From: Salinicoccus carnicancri Crm
Lineage (GTDB): Bacteria; Bacillota; Bacilli; Staphylococcales; Salinicoccaceae
Assembly (NCBI RefSeq): GCF_000330705.1
Contig: NZ_ANAM01000010.1
Span: 62,001 to 126,000, forward strand
Direction of reading: 5' to 3'
Length of the DNA: 64,000 nucleotides
A program made the position numbers and the translations under genes. Shown here piece after piece: positions 19,161 through 28,810 of the stretch. Positions within the stretch are counted from its first letter, which is position 1; every line of letters starts with the position of its first letter. Below the pieces are notes generated by a model, which had not been told where the DNA came from, ran no database searches, and was given only the letters and a program-made list of their open reading frames with translations.

Positions 19161-19191
19161 TTAGTTTCCCCTCCTTGTATGCTGCCATCTC

Positions 19192-19494
19192 CTATTTTGC
19201 AAACTGTTTCAAGACAGCCATCAGCTCCTCGATCGATTCGGAGCCTTCACCTTTTTCAATCGCATCTGTGACACAGTGCTTCATGTGCCTTTCGGTCACG
19301 TTGTAGCCAACGTTTTTCAAAGCAGATTGAATCGCGCTGATCTGCACAAGTATATCGACACAATAGCGGTCTTCATCGACCATCTTCTGTATGCCCCGGA
19401 CCTGTCCCTCGATCCGTTTCAAGCGATTCAGCATCCTGTCCTTTTCTTCATTGGTCCTCGGCTCCGTGGCAAATTCCTGTAAATGTTCTGACAT
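19192..19494 (-). CDS. csoR: Copper-sensing repressor CsoR
   Basis: A 100-aa CsoR-family repressor. The Cu(I) ligands are visible: Cys in DRYCVDIL and the His-x3-Cys pair in RHMKHC. This separates it from CstR in the same window, where the His is replaced. ATG 19494 lies six bases after GAGGG; ATG 19500 directly abuts it. It leads the copA-copZ operon and has an operator in its own promoter, so copper should derepress all three genes. Confidence 0.92.
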   Translation of the reverse strand: MSEHLQEFATEPRTNEEKDRMLNRLKRIEGQVRGIQKMVDEDRYCVDILVQISAIQSALKNVGYNVTERHMKHCVTDAIEKGEGSESIEELMAVLKQFAK

Positions 19495-19535
19495 ATCCAT
19501 CCCTCACCTTTTCTGATCCGTTTTATTATACAGCC

Positions 19536-19564
19536 ATTATACCCCCTATGGGTATAAATTTCAA
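19536..19564 (-). promoter_or_regulatory. csoR promoter with operator in the spacer
   Basis: On the minus strand, TTGAAA (19564-19559), 17 bases and TATAAT (19541-19536) form a consensus promoter. The inverted repeat ATACCC-CCTAT-GGGTAT (19539-19555) fills the spacer and touches the -10, matching CsoR operators. Confidence 0.85.
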
Positions 19565-19654
19565 GTGAATAGTCTCCCATAGATATCAATAAATAAATAA
19601 TGTATTGAATAAATTCCTGATATGTCCTACAATAAGGTATGTGTTCAGTACATA

Positions 19655-19727
19655 GGGGCCATAGCTCAGCTGGGAGAGCGTTGCGCTGGCAGCGCAAAGG
19701 TCAGGGGTTCGAGCCCCCTTGGCTCCA
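19655..19727 (+). tRNA. tRNA-Ala (anticodon GGC)
   Basis: The 73 bases fold as a cloverleaf: acceptor GGGGCCA/TGGCTCC, D arm AGCTCAGCTGGGAGAGC, anticodon loop CTGGCAG (anticodon GGC), and T arm with GGTTCGAGCC. CCA is not encoded. It is a lone tRNA with its own terminator. Confidence 0.95.
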
Positions 19728-19737
19728 TCATTTTATG

Positions 19738-19778
19738 ATAAGACCGCAGGATTTCTGATTCTGCGGTCTTATTTTTTT
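19738..19778 (+). terminator. Terminator after tRNA-Ala
   Basis: ATAAGACCGCAG (19738-19749) pairs with CTGCGGTCTTAT (19761-19772) and runs into seven T residues. Confidence 0.9.
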
Positions 19779-19856
19779 GCTATATTTTATTGTCTAAAAA
19801 ATTAGATATCCTTCTCTTTTTCGATTATAATCGGATTCATAAAGGGGGAATACATA

Positions 19857-21068
19857 ATGGATTCTTTGATTTCGCCGGATGAAAGCTGGCTTTTATGGGG
19901 GATTCTCGTAGGATGGGCGGCATTCTCCATATATCTTGAACAGAAATTCGAATGGGCGTCGAAACTATCCGGTGCCATCATCGCACTCGTCGGTGCGATG
20001 CTTCTTGCAAATTTCGGGGTGATCCCGATTGAATCACCGACCTATGACATTGTATGGGCATATGTTGTGCCGCTTGCCATACCACTGCTTCTCTTCCAGT
20101 CCAACATCATAAGGATATGGAAGGAGAGTGGACGGCTGCTCATGATCTTCCTGATCAGCTCGATTGGAACAGTGGCAGGGGCAATCATTGCATTCTTTCT
20201 GCTGAAAGAATACATTCCCGCAGTCGACCAGATCGGCGCCATGCTTACCGGCTCATACACAGGCGGCGGGGTCAACTTCGCCGCAATGGCAACCCGTTTC
20301 GATGTTGGCGGGGAAACAGTGTCATCGACCGTAGTGGCGGATAACCTGCTGATGGCACTGTACTTCCTTGTACTCATCACCATTCCGGCAGTCGGCTTTT
20401 TCAAGAAAAATTACAGGGCTCCGTACATCGATGAAATCGAAAGGAACGGTGCCGATAACGGTAACCAGGCCGCTTCATACTGGAAGCGCAAGGAGATTTC
20501 ACTCAGCGATATCGCCCTTGCTGTGGGCAGTTCATTCGTCATCGTGGCAGTATCATTCAAGCTCGCAGAATTTTTCACCAACGTCATACCCGATGATGCA
20601 AACATCTTCCTCACAGTTTTGAGAGGGATCATCGGGGATGACTACCTGATGCTCACGACAATAACCCTGCTGCTCGTGTCGTTCATACCCAGATACTTCA
20701 CCAGCATAAACGGTGCGCAGGAAATCGGCACATTCCTGATCTACATATTCTTTGTGGTCATCGGTGTGCCCGCATCCATTCCGCTGATCATTCAGAACGC
20801 ACCATTGATTCTGCTTTTTGCGGCTATCATCGTCTTCATCAACATGATTGTTTCCTTCTCTTTCGGGAAATTCTTCAAATTCAGTCTCGAAGAGATCATC
20901 CTGTCGAGCAACGCCAACATCGGCGGTCCGACAACCGCCGCAGCCATGGCGATTTCGCGCGGCTGGACAAAACTCGTCGGGCCGATTCTGATCATTGGTA
21001 CACTCGGCTATATCATTGGCAACTATATCGGCACCGGGCTTGGAGTCTGGTTTGCCGGGATGATGTAA
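19857..21068 (+). CDS. DUF819 family membrane protein (YjcL-like)
   Basis: A 403-aa membrane protein with about 11 hydrophobic segments. It belongs to the DUF819 family: GSYTGGGVNFAAMATRF near residue 130 and SSNANIGGPTTAAAMAISRG near residue 350 are the repeated Gly-rich signature loops. The family is predicted to transport small organic solutes, but no substrate is established. AAGGGGG lies eight bases before the ATG, and a TATAAT at 19826-19831 gives a likely promoter. It is monocistronic, ended by a strong hairpin. Confidence 0.8.
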   Translation: MDSLISPDESWLLWGILVGWAAFSIYLEQKFEWASKLSGAIIALVGAMLLANFGVIPIESPTYDIVWAYVVPLAIPLLLFQSNIIRIWKESGRLLMIFLISSIGTVAGAIIAFFLLKEYIPAVDQIGAMLTGSYTGGGVNFAAMATRFDVGGETVSSTVVADNLLMALYFLVLITIPAVGFFKKNYRAPYIDEIERNGADNGNQAASYWKRKEISLSDIALAVGSSFVIVAVSFKLAEFFTNVIPDDANIFLTVLRGIIGDDYLMLTTITLLLVSFIPRYFTSINGAQEIGTFLIYIFFVVIGVPASIPLIIQNAPLILLFAAIIVFINMIVSFSFGKFFKFSLEEIILSSNANIGGPTTAAAMAISRGWTKLVGPILIIGTLGYIIGNYIGTGLGVWFAGMM

Positions 21069-21153
21069 AGGCATGGGCTGGTGGTCATCCCCTTTGGATA
21101 TGCTAATAATTCGTCACACACCCTTATAATATTGATGCTATCATATGGAAACT

Positions 21154-21192
21154 AAAAGAGATGCCCCCGGTATTGCCGGGGGCATCTCTTTT
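21154..21192. terminator. Strong bidirectional terminator after DUF819 gene
   Basis: AAAAGAGATGCCCCCGG (21154-21170) and CCGGGGGCATCTCTTTT (21176-21192) pair without mismatch across a 5-base loop. A/T ends serve both strands. Confidence 0.9.
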
Positions 21193-21330
21193 ACCGCACA
21201 GGGCGAACTGGCTGAAATATTAAGTAAGTAACACCCATAAAAATAAGGGGAGGGATTATTTACACATTGTTATTGCAGGTGCCTAATCGCCCTCCTGTGC
21301 ATTTATGCTCGCGGGTGTTGCAGTGGCTCT

Positions 21331-22068
21331 CTATTGAAATCCCTGTGAAATCTCCGAAGCAGTAGTCAGTAAGGCAGGGATATATGACTGAATCATTTCC
21401 TCACTGAATCGAAATGAGGGTCCGGAAATGGATAACGCTCCAATCAGACGGCCCTGATAATCAAAGACCGGTGCTGACAATGCTGAAACCTCATCCGTTA
21501 CCTCCCCATAACTCAATGCAAAACCATGCTGTTTCACTGCTTTTATCTTTTCTTCTAATAAGTTACGTTCTTCCGGCATCAAGTTTTCTAATATTTCTTC
21601 ACACACTTTTTCCGGCTGATATGCCAGTAGCGCCCTTCCGGTAGCCCCTTTATGAATCGGGTGTTCTTTCCCAACTCCAACAGACCGCCGTATTTCTTTC
21701 TGGCTTTCATGTTCGATTAAACAAAGACGTTTATAACCTTTTTGAATATAAAATCCTACTGTTTCTTCAGTCAGATTTCTCAACTGCAGTACTTTGGCTT
21801 CAACCAGTGCTGAAAACGGCAACTGCGTCATTACTCGATTGGAATACTCCATGAATACTGTTCCTAGTGAGTAAAGTTTAGTCTGGCTGTCCTGGAACAC
21901 AAATCCTTCCATTTTCAATGTCGTCAATAAGCGATGGACAATAGTAGGCGATATATCCAAGTTTTTACTAATATAACTGATACTTTGCGGCCCTGTTGCC
22001 TCTTTTAAATGCTTCAATATTTTCATAGCCCGTAGCACCGTGGCAGAAACATCAGATTTTGCCTTCAT
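21331..22068 (-). CDS. IclR family transcriptional regulator
   Basis: A 245-aa regulator. The N-terminal winged helix (residues about 10-70, QSISYISKNLDISPTIVHRLLTTL) binds DNA and the C-terminal effector domain (about 80-245) carries IclR signature patches such as VGKEHPIHKGATGRALLA and SALSAPVFDYQGRLIGALSI. AGGAGG lies before the start. It is the last gene in the direction of the BCCT-led cluster, 111 bases beyond the aldehyde dehydrogenase, and probably senses that pathway's substrate. Its target may be the promoter at 28893-28921. Confidence 0.85.
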   Translation of the reverse strand: MKAKSDVSATVLRAMKILKHLKEATGPQSISYISKNLDISPTIVHRLLTTLKMEGFVFQDSQTKLYSLGTVFMEYSNRVMTQLPFSALVEAKVLQLRNLTEETVGFYIQKGYKRLCLIEHESQKEIRRSVGVGKEHPIHKGATGRALLAYQPEKVCEEILENLMPEERNLLEEKIKAVKQHGFALSYGEVTDEVSALSAPVFDYQGRLIGALSISGPSFRFSEEMIQSYIPALLTTASEISQGFQ

Positions 22069-22179
22069 ACATGCCTCCTATTTCATTAAGTAGGTGAACT
22101 CAGTATATCATGAATTATCTTCATTTAAACCAAGTGGTGCGGAAGACAGACCATGCCTTCCACACCATGCTGATTACTT

Positions 22180-23646
22180 CTACTTACTTTTAATATAACG
22201 TGTCTTGTATTGGCAATAGAAATCCATGCCCTCACTACCGAGTTCCTTATATGTCCCAGTGCTCGATTTCTTATAGCCACCAAAAGGTGCCTGGAAAAAT
22301 GTTCCGGTCGTTGTCATGTTCACCTTGACAATACCCGCCTCTATTTCACTAAGCGCTTTATTCATATACCCGATATTTCTTGTACAAATAGCCGAAGATA
22401 AGCCATATTCCACATCGTTGGCAACAGAAATCGCCTCATCGATATCTCTCACTTCAATAATACTATTCACAGGACCGAAAACCTCTTTTTGAGAAATTGT
22501 CATAGCTGGTTTTACGTTGCTAATTACAGTCGGTTCTATAAAATATCCATCCTCAAGTTCAGGATATTGAGGAATTCCTCCCCCTGTAAGCACTGTAGCA
22601 CCTTCGTCTTTTGCACTTTGGATAAGATCAAGTGTAGACTGTCGTTCTGCCTGACTGACTTGTGGCCCCATATCAATCCCTTCATGCATTCCATTCCCCA
22701 CTTTTAACTGTTCAGTCCTTTTGACCAACTTCTCTGTAAACTCTTTGACCACTTTTTCATGTACAATGATACGACCAGTCGCAGTACACGCTTGACCTGT
22801 TTGTCCGTACCCACCTGTAACGGCAATTTGTACTGCCTCATCTATATCTGCATCCTCCATTATGATAAGGGGATTCTTGCCCCCCATTTCCAATAGACAA
22901 CGCTTCATGCCTTTCGCAGCCTCAGCATAGATTTTTTCACCCACTGTATTGGATCCTGTGAATGTTACCGCTTTAACTGCAGGATGATGGATCATTTCTG
23001 AAACAAGCTTTCCTGGTGCAATCACGGAGTTGACCACTCCAGCCGGGACACCGGCACGTTGGATGATATCCATAAACTTCATAACAGTAAGTGGTGTCTC
23101 CGAAGAAGGTTTAAGTACGACTGCATTTCCACTTGCAAGAGCCGGCGCTGTCTTCCAAGCCGGAATCGAAAGCGGGAAGTTCCAAGGTGTTACGACCAAG
23201 ACAACCCCTAACGGTTCCGGTTTGGTTTGAATTTGAATATCTGGCATATCTGCCTCAAGAATACTGCCTTTTAAACGTCTGCATTCACCGGCATAGTATT
23301 TAACGATTCCAGCTGCATACCCAACTTCCTTGATGGCATCATTATAGGTCTTCCCTTCTTCCTGAACCATTGTTTTAGCGAGATCATCTTTCTCCTCTTC
23401 CATCAACGCCGAAATTTTGTATAAGTATTCACCACGTTGAGGCGCGGGGATGTCTTTCCATTGCTGGAATCCCTTTGATGCAGAATCTATCGCATCAGAC
23501 AGATCCTCGGAGGTGGATTGATAGAATGACGATACAACTTCTTTTGTATTCGCCGGGTTCACACCCTGTTTTAACTCTTTCCCGGAAGGTGTGGTCCATG
23601 TTCCATTGATGAAGTTTTTCAACTCTGCTCCTGTAATCACTGTCAT
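22180..23646 (-). CDS. NAD(P)-dependent aldehyde dehydrogenase
   Basis: A 488-aa ALDH superfamily enzyme. The cofactor segment is VTPWNFPLSIPAWKTAPAL, the general-base Glu is in LLEMGGKNP, and the catalytic Cys is in GQTGQACTATGR. The pattern resembles alpha-ketoglutaric-semialdehyde or succinate-semialdehyde dehydrogenases, which take short omega-carboxy aldehydes. GAGGAGG stands at good spacing. It follows the DUF3726-like gene by about 50 bases and is likely the terminal oxidation step of the BCCT-linked pathway. The substrate is inference. Confidence 0.88.
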   Translation of the reverse strand: MTVITGAELKNFINGTWTTPSGKELKQGVNPANTKEVVSSFYQSTSEDLSDAIDSASKGFQQWKDIPAPQRGEYLYKISALMEEEKDDLAKTMVQEEGKTYNDAIKEVGYAAGIVKYYAGECRRLKGSILEADMPDIQIQTKPEPLGVVLVVTPWNFPLSIPAWKTAPALASGNAVVLKPSSETPLTVMKFMDIIQRAGVPAGVVNSVIAPGKLVSEMIHHPAVKAVTFTGSNTVGEKIYAEAAKGMKRCLLEMGGKNPLIIMEDADIDEAVQIAVTGGYGQTGQACTATGRIIVHEKVVKEFTEKLVKRTEQLKVGNGMHEGIDMGPQVSQAERQSTLDLIQSAKDEGATVLTGGGIPQYPELEDGYFIEPTVISNVKPAMTISQKEVFGPVNSIIEVRDIDEAISVANDVEYGLSSAICTRNIGYMNKALSEIEAGIVKVNMTTTGTFFQAPFGGYKKSSTGTYKELGSEGMDFYCQYKTRYIKSK

Positions 23647-23697
23647 ATATAATTCCTCCTCATATTTTTCCTGGTTATTACTTTCTGCTTTTTAATC

Positions 23698-24501
23698 TTA
23701 CTCCGCTTTTTCTCCGGCACCCCGGACCCTGGACTCGTCTGTTGCCTCTACCAGTGTTTTCCGTCCGACTTCATCCAGAATATCCCATGTGGCACTGTCA
23801 ACTTCTGCCCCGTTGAAATAAGCCTGTTCATATATCGCCTTTAATTGGGCAGATTCCATGAGTTTGACATCCCCATTTTTCGATGCCCACCTCAACTTTC
23901 TGACACATCCTGTAATCAGTTCTGTTTCATCGGTGCAAACCATCCAAAATTCATCTGTCGATAAATCATTGGTCTCATGTCTTCCCAACTCCTCAGTAAG
24001 ATTTTTTTGCATGATGCTCTCGGCAATTTCTCCTTCGGCAAAAATCGGGAAGGATACCTCAGGGGTTGAGAGTATCCACATCGGAGTTCCATCCTGCATC
24101 CTATAATTAATGACACACCCTTTATCTCTCGAGGCGATGTAATGTCCTGCATAGGCTAAGAGGCGAGAACGGGTTGTGTTGCTCATATGCACCCGCACTG
24201 TGTTCTGTGTCTCTGACAGACCCAAAGCATAGTCGGCCATCAGCTTGCCCAGAATAATGGCGCTTTGTCCATTGCCGTTAAATCGATATAATCCCTCCTC
24301 CTTGGATACCAACATGATACTCCGCATGCCCGAGTCCGGCATATCTGAAATTTCCTTCTTTAAAACCTGCAACCCATGCAAACCAGCAAATTCACTCCAT
24401 GCCACCACTTCCGCTCCATCATCCGCACACCCATATGAAATCCCGTGTGCACGGAAAACCTTCTTGCAATGAAGAAACAGTTCTACAAAGGATACGTGCA
24501 T
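23698..24501 (-). CDS. DUF3726-like protein
   Basis: A 267-aa protein. Its start (VELFLHCKKVFRAHGISYGCADDGAEVVAWSE, residues 5-36, shown in parts: HGISYGCADD) and its end (RKTLVEATDESRVRGAGEKAE) match my memory of the DUF3726 family, which has no proven activity. The N-terminal helix pattern also recalls LDH2-type oxidoreductases, but no nucleotide site is seen. It overlaps the dipeptidase gene by 19 bases, so the two are coupled. GGAGG lies seven bases before the ATG. It probably acts in the same pathway as the flanking dipeptidase and aldehyde dehydrogenase. Confidence 0.55.
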   Translation of the reverse strand: MHVSFVELFLHCKKVFRAHGISYGCADDGAEVVAWSEFAGLHGLQVLKKEISDMPDSGMRSIMLVSKEEGLYRFNGNGQSAIILGKLMADYALGLSETQNTVRVHMSNTTRSRLLAYAGHYIASRDKGCVINYRMQDGTPMWILSTPEVSFPIFAEGEIAESIMQKNLTEELGRHETNDLSTDEFWMVCTDETELITGCVRKLRWASKNGDVKLMESAQLKAIYEQAYFNGAEVDSATWDILDEVGRKTLVEATDESRVRGAGEKAE

Positions 24502-25499
24502 TTCATCGCCTCCTTTTCGCTCTTAAAACTATCCGTAAAGAAGCGTAACCAGTTGCCCCCCATCACTTTTTCCACTTCCTCAGCCGTCATCCCTTTTTTC
24601 GCGAGCCCTTTCGATATATTCGGGAAATCTGCGGGTGTCTGAAACCATTCCGGCCACTCCGGCCATGACGGATTCTCTTTACTTCCAGCTCCATAATCCA
24701 TCTCATGTGTCCATCTCCCCATCCGCATCCAATGTAAGAAATCCACAGACATATTCAATGTCAAATCTGTTCCGAGTCCCACGCGATCAATGCCCATGAA
24801 ATCGACAGTCTGGACAATCATGTCACAAAATTCATCCAACGTCGTTTCTTTCCCGTTTACCAGGTGTGGGTATGCACATACACCAAGAACACCGTCATTT
24901 TCCTTCAGAGCACGCAAAACTTCTTTGGATTTATTGCGCTTGCTTGGATAAATCCAATCTGGGTTGGCATGAGTTATGGCTACAGGACGAGTCGATGCTG
25001 CAATCGCATCTAAAGTGGTCTGATTTCCGACATGGGATAAATCAACCACCATGCCCACACGATTCATTTCTCGAACAACTTTTTTCCCGTAACGTGACAG
25101 TCCCGAGTCATTTTCTTCATAGCAGCTGCTGCCCACCAGGTTTTGATTGTTGTAAGTGAGTTGCATCACTTTGACTCCCAATTGGTTAAACACAGATACA
25201 AGAGATAGTTCATCCTCAAGTGCTGAAGTATTTTGCGCACCAATTATGACACCGATCTTACCGGTTTCTTTAGCTCTCAGAATATCTTCACCCTGAAACA
25301 CTTGCATCACCAGATCATCATTTTCTTTCAAGAAGCGATGCCATGACCCTATTTTACTTAAGGTTTCGCGAGCATTTTCCCACAGGCCGCAACATGCATG
25401 GACACATGTCACCCCTCCTTTTTTCAGTAGATAAAGAAAGTCACGATCCCAATTGCTAAGTTCCAGTGCATCAATCACAATCATCCCTTGTCTTTCCAT
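24483..25499 (-). CDS. M19 membrane-dipeptidase family protein
   Basis: A 338-aa TIM-barrel hydrolase of the renal dipeptidase family. Family segments are GVIIGAQNTSALEDELSLV near residue 85, GMVVDLSHVGNQT near residue 150 (metal His), AITHANPDW, and MGIDRVGLGTDL. The usual N-terminal D-G-H metal motif reads VIDALELSNWD here, so part of the zinc site differs from true dipeptidases. The substrate may not be a dipeptide. Its ATG follows directly on the stop of the unknown upstream gene (TAGATG). M19 proteins are also found in betaine-degradation loci of Pseudomonas, which fits the BCCT neighbour. Confidence 0.75.
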   Translation of the reverse strand: MERQGMIVIDALELSNWDRDFLYLLKKGGVTCVHACCGLWENARETLSKIGSWHRFLKENDDLVMQVFQGEDILRAKETGKIGVIIGAQNTSALEDELSLVSVFNQLGVKVMQLTYNNQNLVGSSCYEENDSGLSRYGKKVVREMNRVGMVVDLSHVGNQTTLDAIAASTRPVAITHANPDWIYPSKRNKSKEVLRALKENDGVLGVCAYPHLVNGKETTLDEFCDMIVQTVDFMGIDRVGLGTDLTLNMSVDFLHWMRMGRWTHEMDYGAGSKENPSWPEWPEWFQTPADFPNISKGLAKKGMTAEEVEKVMGGNWLRFFTDSFKSEKEAMKCTYPL

Positions 25500-27209
25500 C
25501 TATTGATCCTCTCCTAACATTGGTAGTTCCGGGAAAACCCAATCATCCAGATATGGATGTCCGATCTCTTCTATAAGTGGTGCGCCTTGAAATAGTGTAA
25601 TCCGCACCCAGCGATTCGACTTCGGGTTAAAGCGTTCTGCACCAAAGAAGGATAGTTTACATCTCAACAAATTAAGTGGCGTAAAATCTTTATTTAAAAA
25701 ATTCGCTTGAATCTCACCATACTCATATCCCTCCAGAGACTGGATGCGTTGAATGATACCTTTATACCGTGGATACTTTAAAATAAATGCTGGAACCATT
25801 TCTTTTGGTGACCCGTATTTTGTTACTTTATAAAGTTCCTGGACTTGTTCCGCTATATTCATATCCAGCTCTTTGTCATCTCCGGGTTCTTCTCCGCGAA
25901 CCCCCATCCGCGGCTCTTCTTTTTCTTCTGATCGATACCAAAAATAATATTTTTCATCAGGATCATTAAAATCGTATTGGAATACCCACTCATACTGCTT
26001 TTCGATTAATTTCCGCAATTGCTCTACCGTCATACGCGGTTCTATCTGATACGTTTCCTCTACATTCATACATCGTTCAAGGTCTACAACATGATCGGCA
26101 TACAATTCAAGCAAGAGTGTGTGCAACAGCTCCTGCATCTCAATCGAGACTGAGTCTGCTGCGATTAATGACAAATCATGCCATATATCTGATGTTGACT
26201 GTCCCTTCAGACTGCCTGTCTCCACATACTCTGAAAGGATGTCCTTAAGATATGCGCTCTGTTCTGCCAATGTTTCCATGTTAAGAATAATTTCCCTGTC
26301 TATAAGCTTGGAATCACTAAAATAGTCACTGACCCGGTCTAACCAATCGATCAGAACCCTGAAATCATCCTGTGACGGTTTTATATCCTTCACTCTTGCG
26401 ATTGCTTGCTCTCGTACAGAAATCCATTGATGAATCAACCTTGGATGGGCAATTAGAAAGGGAGCCATTCCTAATCCTGTTGCATTGCCCGTCCCAATAT
26501 ACCGTTTTATATCGGGGTGCAATTTCACAGCCTGAGGGTTTCTTTGTTCTGCAATATGTTCTACCAGGTCAGTACCGAATTGACGTAACATGTATACTGC
26601 AAACATCTGAGCCTGAAACGGACCACTAAATGGATGATTATGCTTCATTTTGTCATAAGGTGCTAAACCAAATTTACCATTTCCATAAACTGCAGTTGTA
26701 CGCAGCAGATAGCCTACTTCATTTAATATTTCAGGGTCCGGTTGTTTTTGATTCGCGAGGCAGTCAATAACGTAGTCAAAAATACGGTTACTTTTGTTGG
26801 CCCGTGACCAAACAAGGTCAGATGTGTCACCGCGCCCAGCTTCTTGTTTTGGCAGCTCCCTTTTCATACGCTCCAGTTTTGTTTCAGAAATTCTACCTTC
26901 AGATAAGGCAAAAGTGACATCCCAATTCTTTGAAATCACGCGGTCGCTTCTTTCCTCATCTTTGATTTTTGTGGAGATAACTACAAAAGAGAATTCATGC
27001 TTTGATGTGTCAATGCTATATATTGCATGACCATAGCCATTTTCATCCAGATCAAGTACAGTGCGTCTGATCTTCCAATTTTCTCTCATCATATGCCTGA
27101 GTAAAATTCTTAGAAAACTTAGGCTCGTCAGTCTGAATGCACCAATCCTCTCTAGCTTCATTACCTCTGATGCCGGCCGTAGCTTATGCTTCTTATATTT
27201 AACTGTCAT
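25500..27209 (-). CDS. Unknown 569-aa protein of BCCT-linked cluster
   Basis: Not recognised. It is soluble, with no signal peptide or membrane helix. An N-terminal region rich in beta strands (residues 1-110, WKIRRTVLDLDENGYGHAIY) is followed by a helical middle with RSNRIFDYVID-like sequence, then a striking patch near residues 235-265 containing IGTGNATGLGMAPFLIAHPR that looks like a conserved site. The C-terminal half is helical, with an acidic insert (residues about 445-470). GGAGGT lies nine bases before ATG 27209; ATG 27215 is too close. The coupling to the dipeptidase (TAGATG) makes it a pathway member, perhaps a new enzyme. Confidence 0.75.
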   Translation of the reverse strand: MTVKYKKHKLRPASEVMKLERIGAFRLTSLSFLRILLRHMMRENWKIRRTVLDLDENGYGHAIYSIDTSKHEFSFVVISTKIKDEERSDRVISKNWDVTFALSEGRISETKLERMKRELPKQEAGRGDTSDLVWSRANKSNRIFDYVIDCLANQKQPDPEILNEVGYLLRTTAVYGNGKFGLAPYDKMKHNHPFSGPFQAQMFAVYMLRQFGTDLVEHIAEQRNPQAVKLHPDIKRYIGTGNATGLGMAPFLIAHPRLIHQWISVREQAIARVKDIKPSQDDFRVLIDWLDRVSDYFSDSKLIDREIILNMETLAEQSAYLKDILSEYVETGSLKGQSTSDIWHDLSLIAADSVSIEMQELLHTLLLELYADHVVDLERCMNVEETYQIEPRMTVEQLRKLIEKQYEWVFQYDFNDPDEKYYFWYRSEEKEEPRMGVRGEEPGDDKELDMNIAEQVQELYKVTKYGSPKEMVPAFILKYPRYKGIIQRIQSLEGYEYGEIQANFLNKDFTPLNLLRCKLSFFGAERFNPKSNRWVRITLFQGAPLIEEIGHPYLDDWVFPELPMLGEDQ

Positions 27210-27277
27210 CAGCATGACACCTCCATCATTCCCACTTATTATGCTCGGACTTGATAGGTACCAGGAACACTTTCATT

Positions 27278-28810
27278 TCACTGGTCGATACCTTGTTCCT
27301 TTGCAAGCTCCCTGCAAACTTTGGGTGCTGTCCAAAACGTAGTCAATAACAGCAGAGAAACAGGCGCAGCAGTCACCACAATAAACGACTGTAAGGAGCT
27401 CACACTATCTTCTCCTATCGTCAGTAGGATGATTGCAACTGCACCCATTACTCCAGCCCAGAACACTCTCATCAACTTAGAAGGATTACCCTCACCGGTA
27501 AGGGCCATTGAAATGGTAAACGACATTGAATCTGTTGTTGTGAGTACAAAAATAATTGTGGCAAGGAGAAACAGAACTCCTAAAACAAAACCAAATGGCA
27601 GTTGCTCGGTAATCGCAATCATGGCTGCCGGTGCCCCATTATTGTTTAAGGGGGCAGATATGGACCCCGCCTCCATAAGTTCCTGGAATATCCCCGTGCC
27701 TCCCACGACGGTGAACCAAAAAGTCGTCACGAGAGGTGCGATGATTGCGACTGCGAGTACGATTTCCCGTATTGTACGCCCCCGTGAAATACGACTTGTG
27801 AAGATTGCCATCATAGGCCCATACCCTAAAAACCAGGCAAAGAAGAATACTGTCCAGCTGTTAAGCCATTCATAATCCCCGCGATACGTACTCATGCCTA
27901 CAAAATTTTGTATATAAGAACCAAATGATTGGAAATAGGTATCAAATATGAACAGGCCGGGCCCCAGTACAAGCATAGCTCCTACGAGAATCAAAGCTAG
28001 AATGACATTGTAACTGCTCAAAATTTGAATGCCTTTATGGATCCCTGTGACTGCTGATATAGCAGCAATCACCACAATCAAGGCGATAATTACCAGTTGG
28101 ACAAATAAAGTGTCAGGCAGACCAAATAAGACATTCATGCCATATCCCGCCTGCAGTCCAAGAAAACCGATGGGACCAATTGTACCGGCTGCAACCGCTA
28201 TAACAGAAAAGGCATCCACCAAAGTGCCCAGGACGCTGTTTTCTATAATTCTATTTCCGAAAATCGGATATAGTAGTGCTCTGGGTTTAAGGGGTACACC
28301 CCGGTGGTAGTGCGCATACATCAGCACAAATGTTCCAAGTGTCCCCAGAATAGCCCAGGCAAGAAAGCCCCAATCTACAAAGCTCGTAGTTAATGCCGGC
28401 ATCACTGCATCTTTAGTACCGGAAGTAACACCTTCAAAGTGAGGCGGGACATTTATAAAGTGATTCAATGGTTCAGCCGCCGCCCAGAACACCCCACCGC
28501 CAGCAAGTAAAGTACACATAATGACCGAAATCCATTTAAAATTGCTCATCTCCGGTTTATCTGCATTCCCCAAGCGGATTCGCCCATATTTTGAAAACCT
28601 TAAAAACAAAGCAATGATAAATGTTCCCAGCATTAAAAACTGATAAATTGAACCAAAGTATTTCACAGAAAAGTTAAATAAAGCGCTTACAAATCCGACT
28701 AAAGATTTCTGATCTACAACCCCGAATACTATAAACCCGAGCAACAATCCGCCGCTTACTATCAGAACCGGCACATCAATCTTAGACGAAGTTCCATCAG
28801 GTTGATTCAA
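27278..28810 (-). CDS. BCCT family transporter (divergent)
   Basis: A 510-aa carrier with about 12 hydrophobic helices. The BCCT helix-8 signature is clear (FFFAWFLGYGPMMAIFTSRISRGRT). The helix-3 region that reads GMGIGLVFWGVAEP in betaine carriers reads AGGGVFWAAAEPLNHF here, so the sodium/substrate site is altered. It should import a quaternary-ammonium, sulfonium or similar zwitterion. The start is TTG 28810, five bases after GGAGGG. It heads the six-gene minus-strand cluster and is preceded by a TTGACA promoter. Confidence 0.85.
   Translation of the reverse strand: MNQPDGTSSKIDVPVLIVSGGLLLGFIVFGVVDQKSLVGFVSALFNFSVKYFGSIYQFLMLGTFIIALFLRFSKYGRIRLGNADKPEMSNFKWISVIMCTLLAGGGVFWAAAEPLNHFINVPPHFEGVTSGTKDAVMPALTTSFVDWGFLAWAILGTLGTFVLMYAHYHRGVPLKPRALLYPIFGNRIIENSVLGTLVDAFSVIAVAAGTIGPIGFLGLQAGYGMNVLFGLPDTLFVQLVIIALIVVIAAISAVTGIHKGIQILSSYNVILALILVGAMLVLGPGLFIFDTYFQSFGSYIQNFVGMSTYRGDYEWLNSWTVFFFAWFLGYGPMMAIFTSRISRGRTIREIVLAVAIIAPLVTTFWFTVVGGTGIFQELMEAGSISAPLNNNGAPAAMIAITEQLPFGFVLGVLFLLATIIFVLTTTDSMSFTISMALTGEGNPSKLMRVFWAGVMGAVAIILLTIGEDSVSSLQSFIVVTAAPVSLLLLTTFWTAPKVCRELAKEQGIDQ

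Noticed and set aside
21196-21301. GCACAGG...CCTGTGC long-range inverted repeat considered as a riboswitch or terminator
   Set aside because: The arms are short and imperfect with about 80 bases between them, and no conserved aptamer pattern is seen.
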